36,469 bases of DNA from an uncultured bacterium. GTDB taxonomy: Bacteria > Bacillota > Clostridia > Lachnospirales > Lachnospiraceae. The DNA is taken from NCBI GenBank assembly GCA_905216215.1, contig CAJMSZ010000019.1:1-36469 (forward strand). The letters are read 5' to 3'. Each line of letters begins with the position of its first letter. Positions within the stretch are counted from its first letter, which is position 1. Under the pieces are notes generated by a model. It did no database searches and had not been told where the DNA came from. It saw only the letters and a program-made list of their open reading frames with translations. This document shows positions 8,601 through 16,358 of this stretch, piece by piece. The translations under genes and the position numbers were made by a program.

Positions 8601-9992
8601 ATGGCCGACATCAGATCCTCCGAGGGAAGCTATCAGGTAAACTGGGACGATTTGTGGATGTTGGAGTATTTTGATGAAGGTGTTTTCTACGAGTCTGATC
8701 TTGGAGGGGATATTATACTTACACAGAATACTACTTATTTGGATAATTATGTGTTTGGTGGCTGCTCAGAAATCAAAAACTTTGAAGTAAGTGGGCAATT
8801 GACTTATCTGGGAGATCTGGTGTTCAGAGAATGTAGCAGCCTACAGTCAGTTACACTCGGAAGTTCAGCGAAAGGTGTCGCACTTTCGAATGATTTGTTC
8901 TATGGATGCAACGATCTTCATAAGCTGATACTGGATGATTATAGCAATGAATACGAATTGTCTATGCAGGGAAATGCCCCATTCCAGTTTAACAGTGCCT
9001 GGACACAGGAAGAGGAGTGGGAAACATTGCACATAGAGATTCCGTATGATCCGGAGAATTTTTATATTAAAAAATGGCGTTTCTATATGGTGGGTTACCA
9101 GGATGGATATACAAATCAGGGAAGTATAAATCAGCCTGCATATCTGAATATGTGGGAAGGTTTGTACTGGAGCTATTTATGGGAGAATGGAGTATATCCG
9201 ACTTATGAACAGATAGATGCAGAAGTGGAAGAACAGCTTCTGGTAGCCGAGAACGGAATCCGTAAGATGTTTGGAAAAGAAGCGGTAGATGAGCCAACGA
9301 ATTTCTTCCCATATCGAAAGGAGGGGAATACCCTTACCCTTATTGGCGCTCCATCGAATATTGAGTATGCGTTTTTATATGGACAGATGATGGGATTTCC
9401 AGACGGCTGGTCATTGGACTATATTGCAAGCGGTGCTTTTTCTAAGAGCAAGAATCTGAAGAGTCTTACCTTTGTCGACAATCTGGCAGGTGTTTATCCA
9501 AATATCTTTGATGGAGTGGAAAGTAACGAGATAATCCTTCGCTTCTGGACGGAATCTGTACCAGATCTGATTGTTGAAAAAGAAGGAGTTCCATTTACCT
9601 TTGGTGTAGACAATTCCAGAATTAAGCTGGAGATAAACAGTGGTATGGGTGAGGCATTCATAAGTGGCTGGTCTTATCCACTTGCCGGATATTCAGGCCG
9701 TGAGAACATGGAGGAAGCTGTAAAAGCAGAGTTACTTGCTACAAATGGTGTGGAGCCGACAGATGAGGAACTGAAAGTTGAAGTTGATAAGCGGATTTTA
9801 CCATATATGAATATAGTCCGTGGATGGCTTGGACTTGCGGAAATGGATTCTGTGGACGAGATTGGTTCCGGAACAGAATACATTTCGGATACAGATAAAC
9901 GGATAGATACGCAGCAAAACGAAATAGAAAGTATTGCACAGGGAACTGCTATAAACCAAGAAAAGGAAACGAAAGAGGAGACAGAGGAATGA
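5673..9992 (+). CDS. Large secreted BspA-like leucine-rich-repeat protein
   Basis: The 1439-residue product has a basic N-terminus and a hydrophobic segment (about residues 9-33), either an uncleaved anchor or a signal peptide, then an acidic stretch, and a Gly/Asn/Ser/Thr-rich linker at about 145-185. Treponema/BspA-type LRR_5 units are visible at about 699-735, 810-870, 1020-1066 and 1248-1289, with the marks AFYGCSSLQ, AFDNCNKL, VFGGCSEI and VFRECSSLQ. Two related modules of about 80 residues (about 1126-1206 and 1326-1396) share a W..Y..GY segment and NGV-PT-E---EV. No LPXTG motif or C-terminal anchor is present. Such proteins are usually surface-exposed and bind host or partner proteins; the ligand here is unknown. 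Its stop overlaps the MoxR start (ATGA), placing it firmly in the operon, perhaps as the client of the MoxR/DUF58/transglutaminase-like genes. Confidence 0.88.
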   Translation: MEDKKLKKIGIVAVSASVLTAGTVAIAAAYQAGISFDPSGKDRDIRTNQVVFADDETSDHKEDSEKRESELLQKDQSKDNSSSLRNQADYLFDSEKQLGENAENSAMLNDGTNASAGNQLDNGTRNPGTILDVTGDASNADLIIGGNGSGTGENGTGTSDNNGNNGNNGGSGNGDNPGTSTRPADRVQDPDSKKAPVNDNFTNRPYTEGEVESRDNLIIQFIQPTNSGNCLYMGQRIDKTKVYNALDTYVLGFKDSDVIRYNWDEAALDEYVRIDAVSFDGGNTWLNEFPMTIPTDIDEDTMLIETSYRLKKEDEWKEYKDPITEEEWATYTVKKACLFVLSEPLAEDSEKIDESKVLNREELKFPETDRVVLFNYVDDILKARGLCDTDDYDNITALHALVPGWKERDEVQPWLYPVTKGRHILEPLDLVPLSIEYQAIMKYYWMTDDFQVDHGASNLYHLQTMTGYEGKQELGKTDNVYEMLAVPEYIQSVDIQDDAGLLVDNLFITDTVLYINESSRGITVNDAFRVDTGNTNYASTKEGVLTNKAGTEYQIIPAKIKELTVENHVAKVNLSGNNQVSLLKLEAESMEQLPELVFDQTDIFGTSLGTKGQNCKVVLKDSLLDTFVQMNINQFVNKNEDTGLANFSGIASEEEPDIEYKVDVSGQVTGSNGNLRKVIDTGRYSIQLDNTVDNIKENALAGTFSLNRLQLPTDGDVVKMEKNCFADSNLKTIVCYSQKQYDYIMANLGNSGTPDGVSVEFTNLQTSREGYVYYEETKGDTTDYILVEVPEDVTAFDGIVTAQDGTVVSITIIDDNAFAACKELVWVEVPESVYKIGYEAFYGCSSLQGVMIDTTQYIYIGNKAFDNCNKLRFVASNAMTAEMQDGYDPVVSQTYGWTTFTYFYAPTNSTGYGASALSFTEESGVTSYSMVDIGGGCKMLYGMNAQGCPWLGIRSGVNVGAQVTLPSTTVELYSYSMADIRSSEGSYQVNWDDLWMLEYFDEGVFYESDLGGDIILTQNTTYLDNYVFGGCSEIKNFEVSGQLTYLGDLVFRECSSLQSVTLGSSAKGVALSNDLFYGCNDLHKLILDDYSNEYELSMQGNAPFQFNSAWTQEEEWETLHIEIPYDPENFYIKKWRFYMVGYQDGYTNQGSINQPAYLNMWEGLYWSYLWENGVYPTYEQIDAEVEEQLLVAENGIRKMFGKEAVDEPTNFFPYRKEGNTLTLIGAPSNIEYAFLYGQMMGFPDGWSLDYIASGAFSKSKNLKSLTFVDNLAGVYPNIFDGVESNEIILRFWTESVPDLIVEKEGVPFTFGVDNSRIKLEINSGMGEAFISGWSYPLAGYSGRENMEEAVKAELLATNGVEPTDEELKVEVDKRILPYMNIVRGWLGLAEMDSVDEIGSGTEYISDTDKRIDTQQNEIESIAQGTAINQEKETKEETEE

Positions 9993-10930
9993 TTGTAGAA
10001 CAATCCAAAGAAATTATTGAACAGGTAAATCAGGCTTTCATTGGAAAAAATGATATCGTGGAGAAAGTGCTGATGACGATTTACGCAGGAGGACATATCT
10101 TGCTGGAGGATTGCCCCGGAGTTGGAAAAACAACGCTGGCTCTTGCATTTTCCAAGGTACTTGGACTGAGCAATAAACGTATACAGTTTACACCGGATAC
10201 ATTGCCCTCTGATATTACCGGGTTTACCATGTTGAACCGGGAGACCAATCGACTGGAATATGTGGATGGCGCGGCAAATTGCCAGTTGCTTCTGGCAGAC
10301 GAGATTAACCGTACCTCTCCAAAGACACAGTCAGCCCTTTTGGAGGTTATGGAGGAGCATACGATTACGGTAGATGGGGAGACCCATGTTCTGCCACTTC
10401 CGTTTATCTGTATTGCCACACAGAATCCACTTGGATTTGCAGGAACACAGCCATTGCCGGAATCTCAGCTTGACCGTTTCATGGTGTGTCTGTCTATCGG
10501 CTATCCAACACTGGAAAAACAGGTGGAGATTCTGAAGGCACAGAGATATCACAATCCACTGCAGGATTTGAAAACAGTAACAAATGGACAGAATATTCTG
10601 GAGATTCAGGATTACCTGAACTCAATCCGTATGACGGATGGTGTTATGGCTTACGCAGTTCGCCTTTGTGAAGCTACAAGAAATCATACATTGATTGAAC
10701 TTGGAGTTTCACCTCGTGGAGTTGCGGCACTTGTGAAAATGGCTCGTGCAAGTGCAATTTTACAGGGGAGAAATTATGTGGTTCCGGAAGACGTGCAGAA
10801 TGTATTCCTGGATGTGTGTGCACATCGCCTTGTATTAAAGCCTCAGGCTCAGGTAAATGGAGTGGATGCAAAGGGAATCCTGAAAGAGATTATGAATCAG
10901 GTGAAACCACCGGTTGCCGGGGGAAGATAA
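9989..10930 (+). CDS. MoxR-family AAA+ ATPase
   Basis: The 313-residue protein has Walker A in DCPGVGKTTLA (about residues 40-50), Walker B in LLADEINR (Asp104, Glu105), the MoxR hallmark SPKTQSALLEVMEE, sensor 1 in CIATQNP and the C-terminal lid with GVSPRGVAAL. Length and motifs are normal for the family. MoxR ATPases act as chaperone-like assembly factors and are classically encoded next to DUF58 and transglutaminase-like membrane proteins, exactly the order here. The start overlaps the LRR gene stop by 4 bp (ATGA). What it remodels is unknown; the LRR protein or the membrane complex of the following two genes are candidates by context. Confidence 0.95.
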   Translation: MIVEQSKEIIEQVNQAFIGKNDIVEKVLMTIYAGGHILLEDCPGVGKTTLALAFSKVLGLSNKRIQFTPDTLPSDITGFTMLNRETNRLEYVDGAANCQLLLADEINRTSPKTQSALLEVMEEHTITVDGETHVLPLPFICIATQNPLGFAGTQPLPESQLDRFMVCLSIGYPTLEKQVEILKAQRYHNPLQDLKTVTNGQNILEIQDYLNSIRMTDGVMAYAVRLCEATRNHTLIELGVSPRGVAALVKMARASAILQGRNYVVPEDVQNVFLDVCAHRLVLKPQAQVNGVDAKGILKEIMNQVKPPVAGGR

Positions 10931-10983
10931 GAAAAGGATGGCGAGAATACCGTCAAGAGTATGACGGTAGAATGGAGAAGAAT

Positions 10984-12156
10984 ATGAGAAAGAATCGATT
11001 AGGGTACTTGTTCCTTGTGATTCTGAGTGCGATTTTACTGTTTGCTTATGTACTTCCGTTTTTCTTTTTGCTATTTCTTTTCTGGATTGGATTTGCAGTT
11101 ATTCTGGGAATTCTGATTCGTTACGATGCAAAAAAGATGCAGCTTAAACTGCAATTTAAAACAGAGGAAGAGGAAAAGGAAAAATTTGCTCTGAATCTGA
11201 TTGTGGAGACAAAAGGATTTTTGCTTGCTTCAAAGGCTGTGTTGGTAGAACTGGAATGTCAGAATCGGATGTTCCATATCCATCAGACAAGACACCTGAT
11301 GCTGAATCTGGAAGAGAAAAACAGTATATATGAGATTCCGGTTTCCAAAGAACAATGTGGGGAGATAATGGTGCGGTGTCAGGGAGCGTATGTATATGAT
11401 CTTCTTGGTTTGTTCCGTGTACCGATATCCTCTTTCGGAGAGATGACAACGGTTATTTATCCACAAAAAATTCATATGCATGTAGAAATGTCCAGAGATC
11501 TTTATGGAAGACCGAGAGAAGAAGGACAGATACAGAATCGAAAAGGAAATGACCCAAGTGAAATGTTTGATATCCGGGAATATGTGCCGGGAGATGATAT
11601 CCGTTCCGTACACTGGAAATTATCCAGCAAGACAGATGAATTGATTCTCAGAGAATCCAGTGATCCATCTCATTACAATCTTGCAGTATTGATTGATCTG
11701 GGATTGGAGCAGGATCATGAACCTGTCCCTTCTGTTACATTGAATGCAGCGATTGCCTATGGAACAGGAATTATGGAGAAGCTGGTAAGGCAGAGAGTAG
11801 CATTTTGTGTTGCACTTCCAACAAAAACAGGCCTTAAGGTTTATGAAATACGGGAGGAACGGGACTGGCATCAGTTTTGTGCAATATGGTACGGAATTCC
11901 AATGCAGAGAAATGCAGGAGTTGGTCTTCGATTATTTCTAAGAGAACAGATGGAACAGAAGTTTACAAGACTGTTAATCCTGACTGCCGGGAAATATGAG
12001 CAAGATATAAAGGAACTGGAGCGTAGGATTGGAATCACTGTGATTGGAACTACACAGGAAGACTGTATCTTACAAACGAATCTGGGAAACAGTCTGGATA
12101 TTGCAGAGTTTCCGGAGAATCTGAATCCGGGAGAGCAGTATCGGATTCGTTGTTAA
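10984..12156 (+). CDS. DUF58 domain protein
   Basis: About 390 residues. Two hydrophobic segments at the N-terminus (about residues 8-46) are followed by a soluble part with the DUF58 signature: MFDIREYVPGDDIRSVHWK, then SSKTDELILRES. DUF58 proteins have a VWA-like fold and work with MoxR ATPases and transglutaminase-like membrane proteins. ATG 10984 has GGAG 6 bp upstream (10974-10977); ATG 10972 is four codons earlier with a weaker site. The frame stays open back into moxR (10816), but that would overlap the ATPase by over 100 bp with no ribosome site, and the extension lacks hydrophobic or domain features. It lies 53 bp after moxR and 78 bp before the transglutaminase-like gene. Confidence 0.9.
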   Translation: MRKNRLGYLFLVILSAILLFAYVLPFFFLLFLFWIGFAVILGILIRYDAKKMQLKLQFKTEEEEKEKFALNLIVETKGFLLASKAVLVELECQNRMFHIHQTRHLMLNLEEKNSIYEIPVSKEQCGEIMVRCQGAYVYDLLGLFRVPISSFGEMTTVIYPQKIHMHVEMSRDLYGRPREEGQIQNRKGNDPSEMFDIREYVPGDDIRSVHWKLSSKTDELILRESSDPSHYNLAVLIDLGLEQDHEPVPSVTLNAAIAYGTGIMEKLVRQRVAFCVALPTKTGLKVYEIREERDWHQFCAIWYGIPMQRNAGVGLRLFLREQMEQKFTRLLILTAGKYEQDIKELERRIGITVIGTTQEDCILQTNLGNSLDIAEFPENLNPGEQYRIRC

Positions 12157-12234
12157 TTGTAGAAGCCACAAAGTGTATTTCTATCATTTAGCAATATGGT
12201 AACATGAGATTAATAGAAAGTAAGGAAATTGGAT

Positions 12235-14613
12235 ATGAAATATGCCGTACGAAAAGAACCGATTAGGGATGTCCATGCAGTAAAAGAAAAAAAATCACAT
12301 AGTAGTACGGTCTGGAATCTGTGTCTGATTGCACTTTTGGCAGGAGGAAATGCTATTGCATTTATGAAGATGTGGGGAAACCTTTCACCTGGCATGGGGA
12401 GTGTGCTTATTCCGGTATTTCTTATGGTGGTATTTACTGCAATGGTGGAATATCTTAAGAAGAACTATCCATTTGCCAGAGCGCTCATACTCCTTCCATG
12501 GCTGTTCCTGCTGGTGATAACTGGCTGGGGAAATCTGTATAATGGTATGAAGATGTGGAGCAATCTGATGATATCCAGATGGAATCAGATTCATGAAAGC
12601 GGAGTTGCAGTATTTCAGGTACAGGTATCCGATGCAGGTATCCTGGCATTTTCCATAGCTGTGGCATTACTCATTGGTATGGCGGGGTATTTGCTGATAG
12701 AAGGGCATCATACGGTATTCTGTTTCGCTTATGAATGCATTTGGTTTTACCTGCTCCTGTCAGGGAATATTTTTGAACCATTAGCAGGTGGCTGTATGCT
12801 TGCTGCGTTTGTTGGACTTTGCATTTCGACGAAGAAGCAAAGTGTAACAAGACGTGGGTTCTTATGGTTGGGAATTGTTGCAATTGTTCTTTGTACAGGT
12901 TCTGGAGTGACGAGACAGACAGAAATGGAAGAGATTCAGCAGGCACGCGAAAATTTGCAGAACGGGATTCATATTTGGCGCTATGGTGAGGATGTGCTTC
13001 CGGAAGGAAATATCAGAGAAGCAAACGAACTAAAGGCCAGAGAAGAGGAAATGCTGACAGTAAGCACAGAGCAGGAAAAAAATCTTTATCTGCGTGGATT
13101 TGTGGGAAGTATCTATCGGGATGGAATTTGGCTGCCACTTTCTGATTCGGCTTATGGAGGAGATAATTCCGGAATGCTGAAGTGGTTAAAGAAGCGGGCA
13201 TTTGCTCCATTGAACCAAAGTGCATCTTACCGGCAACTTGAGGATGAAGAGAAAAATACCGAAAATCAGGTTCAGGTTACTGTGGTGGGTGCATCCAGTT
13301 ATTATGCATATGTGCCGGTATCTGTTCTCGAAGTGACAGACGGACGTCTGAAAGAAGATAACGATACAAGGTATACAAGCAAAGGATTTTTTGGAGAGCG
13401 AGAGTATACTTATGAGGAAAAATCCGGTACCAGACCATCTGAACTGACGGTTACCGGTGCCTGGGTTTCTAATCCGGAGACAGATAGTCAGAAACAGTAT
13501 AGTGAGGCTGAGGCGGTCTATCGTAATTTTGTGTATGAGAATTATGTGTCAGTAGATTCTGATATTTATAACTTAATGAATCAGATATTCTGGGATGATT
13601 ACGAGACGGAAAATGACGGAATATACAGTGCGCTCAATCAGGTTCGAAACAGATTAAGTGAGAATTTGTCTTATGTTGATGAACCAGAAGCAGCTCCAGA
13701 AGAGGAAGACCCGATTATCTGGGGACTTACGGATGCACATGAAGGAAATGATGTCTTATTTACTTCCGTTGCTGTGCAGGCACTTCGGACCCATGGAATT
13801 CCTGCACGTTACGTGGAAGGATACTATCTGGCGTCGGATGATGTGGCAGAAAGTACAGAAAAAACAGTGACGCTTACTGGAAAAGATTCCCATGCGTGGG
13901 TGGAAGTGTATTTTGACGGAGTAGGCTGGCAACCGGTGGACGTAACACCTGGTTACTATTATGATGCACTGTCCCTTCGTAATATGATCAATACGCCGGA
14001 TACAGAGCATAAGAGCGCGGCAATCCAAAACCAAGGAAATGATATAGAAAGTTCAACGAAACTGGAAGACGGAAACAATGGAAAAGGTTCGAAACTTGCT
14101 CAAAAAGTTTGGAATATTACTGCGATAATGATTGGTATTTTGACAATATTGTTGCTTATTATTTGCCTCTGTTTTCTTATTTTGGAGATTGGAAGAGTTG
14201 TCTTTGCGTGGTTGGAAAAGAAAAAGTATTTACAGAGTGACCAGAAATATCGCGTGCTTTTTCTGGAACAGAGTATATTTGCTGTGCTTACCTTTGTTGG
14301 AATAAGAACAAGCCTTGGGTGGAAGACGAAAGAAGTGGATGAAATGCTATCTCATCAATTCGAAAACATCAAGGTGGGTGAGTTTGAAAGAACTTGTGAA
14401 TTGATTGAACGCAGTGTTTATGGTGATATGGAGTTAAAGCCAAATGAAATGCGAACAATACAGATATTCCTGACAAAGATAAGAACCGCTTTGAGAGAGG
14501 GAAGCAATAGACGGGCAAAGATTATGCTTCACTATGAGTGGATTCACAGAAAATGGATTATGAAGAAATCAGGACATTCTGGATATGGATATTTCAGATT
14601 GTTGACAAAATGA
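12235..14613 (+). CDS. Polytopic membrane protein with a transglutaminase-like domain lacking the catalytic Cys
   Basis: About 792 residues. Five to six membrane segments occupy the first 220 residues, an extracellular part carries the transglutaminase core (about 480-580), and another membrane segment lies at about 625-655 before a cytoplasmic tail. The core has HGIPARYVEGYYL, HAWVEVY (His553) and GWQPVDVTP (Asp569), two of the three catalytic positions. Where the family normally has G-x-C-x-x-F-A, this protein has GNDVLFTS, so Asp506 stands in the Cys place. It may therefore bind rather than cross-link or cleave, or use other chemistry. AAGGA 8 bp before ATG 12235 fixes the start, against the TTG two codons upstream. 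It completes the classic MoxR-DUF58-TGc triad. Confidence 0.9.
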   Translation: MKYAVRKEPIRDVHAVKEKKSHSSTVWNLCLIALLAGGNAIAFMKMWGNLSPGMGSVLIPVFLMVVFTAMVEYLKKNYPFARALILLPWLFLLVITGWGNLYNGMKMWSNLMISRWNQIHESGVAVFQVQVSDAGILAFSIAVALLIGMAGYLLIEGHHTVFCFAYECIWFYLLLSGNIFEPLAGGCMLAAFVGLCISTKKQSVTRRGFLWLGIVAIVLCTGSGVTRQTEMEEIQQARENLQNGIHIWRYGEDVLPEGNIREANELKAREEEMLTVSTEQEKNLYLRGFVGSIYRDGIWLPLSDSAYGGDNSGMLKWLKKRAFAPLNQSASYRQLEDEEKNTENQVQVTVVGASSYYAYVPVSVLEVTDGRLKEDNDTRYTSKGFFGEREYTYEEKSGTRPSELTVTGAWVSNPETDSQKQYSEAEAVYRNFVYENYVSVDSDIYNLMNQIFWDDYETENDGIYSALNQVRNRLSENLSYVDEPEAAPEEEDPIIWGLTDAHEGNDVLFTSVAVQALRTHGIPARYVEGYYLASDDVAESTEKTVTLTGKDSHAWVEVYFDGVGWQPVDVTPGYYYDALSLRNMINTPDTEHKSAAIQNQGNDIESSTKLEDGNNGKGSKLAQKVWNITAIMIGILTILLLIICLCFLILEIGRVVFAWLEKKKYLQSDQKYRVLFLEQSIFAVLTFVGIRTSLGWKTKEVDEMLSHQFENIKVGEFERTCELIERSVYGDMELKPNEMRTIQIFLTKIRTALREGSNRRAKIMLHYEWIHRKWIMKKSGHSGYGYFRLLTK

Positions 14614-14656
14614 ACATAATGATAAGTGTAATTTTGATTTTAAATAAGGAGAGAAC

Positions 14657-15574
14657 ATGAAAATTGGCGCAGTGATTATTGCAACAGGAATTGATATTTC
14701 AAATGAGGAAATAGACTGCTTTCTGACAGATGACCATCCGAATATATTTGAAGAGGCAGTGTTAAATTATCAGAAAGCCGGAGTAAAAGATATCATAGTG
14801 CTTGTGGAAGAGAAGAAGGCAAATGAAATTGAAGATACCCTTTTGCATAAGGGTGTTTCGTTTTTACAGGTGGCAGAATCGAGAATCGATTCGGCTGTCA
14901 GCGCTGGCCTTCAATATTTGCTGGAACAGTGCGATGAAATATTGCTTGGAACAATAGAATATCCATTTTTTTCATCAGATGTGATAGATGCATTAACCGC
15001 GAGCAAAGAAGATATTACAGTGATTTCGCACGATGGACACAAAGGTGGAATTTTCGGACTCAGCAAATCCGGAGCAAAGGAAATATGTAGTCAGATAGAG
15101 AAAAATTCTCACCAGTATTTAAAACAGTGGGATATTACTCCTGTGTTGGTGGAGGTTGAGAATGAAGCCTCAATGGTTCAGATTAGAACTGCAAAAGAAT
15201 TTAGAAAGTATAAATCTATTTATGGAAAACGGAAAATGCATGGATTTGTGAAGACTACGTTAGCTGTAAATCGTTCATTTTTAGGACCAGGTGTTGTGAC
15301 TTTGTTGAAACAAATTGACCGGCTTGGTTCTGTACGCAAAGCCTGTTCCCATATGGGAATGTCGTACAGCAAAGGCTGGAAGCTGATTCACACCGCTGAA
15401 GAAGAAACGAGCTGGACACTTGTAAAGCGAACAACAGGCGGCTCAAATGGGGGAGAAGCACATCTGACAGAACAATGTAAGAATCTGATAGAGAAATACG
15501 AACTTTATACAGCACGGGTGCAGGAAGAAGCCCAAAAGATTTATGAAGATATTTTCGAAAACGAAGAAGCATAA
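14657..15574 (+). CDS. MobA-like nucleotidyltransferase domain fused to a ModE-like winged helix
   Basis: The N-terminal 190 residues follow the MobA/MocA-like fold order (KIGAVIIATG, then a helix, then GVKDIIVLVEEK, then LGTIEYPFFSSDVIDAL, then GHKGGIFGLSKSG). The glycine-rich loop with Arg and Lys expected after the first strand is gone, replaced by IDISNEEID, so activity is doubtful. The C-terminal 100 residues match the ModE-type LysR-like wHTH: FLGPGVVTLLKQIDRLGSVRKAC, MSYSKGWKL and RTTGGSNGGEAHLTE. In related bacteria such fusions occur with molybdenum hydroxylase and selenium systems; none is present here. AAGGAGAG gives a good ribosome site. It is 43 bp after the transglutaminase-like gene and before a strong terminator, so it is probably the last gene of the operon. 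A DNA-binding ligand sensor is the best guess. Confidence 0.8.
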   Translation: MKIGAVIIATGIDISNEEIDCFLTDDHPNIFEEAVLNYQKAGVKDIIVLVEEKKANEIEDTLLHKGVSFLQVAESRIDSAVSAGLQYLLEQCDEILLGTIEYPFFSSDVIDALTASKEDITVISHDGHKGGIFGLSKSGAKEICSQIEKNSHQYLKQWDITPVLVEVENEASMVQIRTAKEFRKYKSIYGKRKMHGFVKTTLAVNRSFLGPGVVTLLKQIDRLGSVRKACSHMGMSYSKGWKLIHTAEEETSWTLVKRTTGGSNGGEAHLTEQCKNLIEKYELYTARVQEEAQKIYEDIFENEEA

Positions 15575-15592
15575 TTGAAAATGAAAGGGTAG

Positions 15593-15624
15593 AAAGACAT
15601 TTGCGAGGCAGATGTCTTTTTCTT
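15593..15624 (+). terminator. Intrinsic terminator ending the long operon
   Basis: A 12-bp stem (AAAGACAT-TTGC with GCAG-ATGTCTTT, one G-T pair) around a 3-base loop is followed by T-rich sequence. Confidence 0.9.
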
Positions 15625-15665
15625 TAAAATGTGAAAGCACATAAGAGAAACAATCATTTTAATGG

Positions 15666-15703
15666 TTGTAATGATTGACACTACAATTGCGAAGTGATAG
15701 AAT
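15666..15703 (+). promoter_or_regulatory. Rrf2 gene promoter with 21-bp operator over the -35
   Basis: TTGACA (15675-15680), a 17-bp spacer and TAGAAT (15698-15703) form a strong promoter. The -35 is embedded in the inverted repeat TTGTAAT-N7-ACTACAA (15666-15686), the same operator found twice upstream of the macrodomain gene. A second dyad (AATCATT 15652-15658 and AATGATT 15670-15676) overlaps it. The position predicts autorepression by the Rrf2 protein. Confidence 0.8.
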
Positions 15704-15729
15704 AACGAAAAAAAGGAGGGGTGAAAAAT

Positions 15730-16167
15730 ATGCAGATTTCAAGCAGATTTACTTTGGCAGTTCATATTTTTGCCTGTATAGATACATTCAAGGATGATTA
15801 TAAAGTGACCAGTGATTTTCTCGCAGGAAGCACCAATGTGAATCCGGTAATCATCCGGAAAATCTTAATCCAGTTAAAGGCTGCAGGGCTGGTAAAGGTT
15901 GCCAGAGGAACTGGAGGGGCAACGATTTCAAGACCACTTGATGAAATTACATTTCTCGATATATACAAAGCAGTGGAATGCGTGGGTAATGGAGAATTGT
16001 TCCATTTTCATGAAAATCCCAATACGGATTGCCCGGTTGGAAGGAATATTCATGTAATATTGGATGATAAGCTGCAAAGAGTACAGGCGGCTATGGAGAG
16101 AGAACTTGCTTCTATTACATTAGAAGAAGTAAAACGTGATACGGAGAAGTATATAAAAACAGTGTAA
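15730..16167 (+). CDS. Rrf2-family transcriptional regulator
   Basis: 145 residues starting MQISSRFTLAVHIFAC, the normal Rrf2 N-terminus. The winged helix follows (SDFLAGSTNVNPVIIRKILIQLKAAGLV, then the wing ARGTGGATISRP) and then the dimerisation helix. AGGAGGG (15714-15720) lies 9 bp before ATG 15730 but directly against GTG 15721, so ATG is the better start. It has three Cys (16, 84 and 101), not in the spacing of IscR/NsrR cluster ligands, and resembles the YwnA-like branch; a redox role through single cysteines is possible. Copies of one 21-bp palindrome in its own promoter and the macrodomain/SirTM promoter make it the likely regulator of both. A terminator follows within a few bases. 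Confidence 0.92.
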   Translation: MQISSRFTLAVHIFACIDTFKDDYKVTSDFLAGSTNVNPVIIRKILIQLKAAGLVKVARGTGGATISRPLDEITFLDIYKAVECVGNGELFHFHENPNTDCPVGRNIHVILDDKLQRVQAAMERELASITLEEVKRDTEKYIKTV

Positions 16168-16170
16168 GAG

Positions 16171-16198
16171 AATCTGGGAGAAGTTCCAGATTTTTTTT
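16171..16198 (+). terminator. Intrinsic terminator after the Rrf2 gene
   Basis: AATCTGG (16171-16177) pairs with CCAGATT (16186-16192) around an 8-base loop; eight T residues end at 16198. Confidence 0.85.
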
Positions 16199-16211
16199 GA
16201 AAAAACTTTAA

Positions 16212-16275
16212 TTGTAATCATTGACATTACAACGAAAACGTGATATATCTCTACTTGTAATAAAGGCGGTTACAA
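16212..16275 (+). promoter_or_regulatory. Macrodomain/SirTM operon promoter with two 21-bp operators
   Basis: TTGACA (16221-16226) and an extended -10 (TG at 16241, hexamer TATATC 16244-16249) are 17 bp apart. A perfect inverted repeat TTGTAAT-N7-ATTACAA (16212-16232) covers the -35. A second copy, TTGTAAT-N7-GTTACAA (16255-16275), starts at the predicted transcription start. The two are 43 bp apart, about four helical turns, which suits cooperative binding on one face. About 80 bp of leader follow with no other signal seen. Confidence 0.82.
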
Positions 16276-16358
16276 CTAAATGTGAAAGAATCAAGAAAAA
16301 TGTGTTACAAAGTCTGTCCGCAGAAATGTATTGATATAATCGAAAAGAGGGCTTAGAT

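Noticed and set aside
10816..10983. Longer DUF58 protein beginning inside moxR
   Set aside because: Overlap over 100 bp with moxR, no ribosome site, and ATG 10984 with GGAG gives the normal membrane-first N-terminus.
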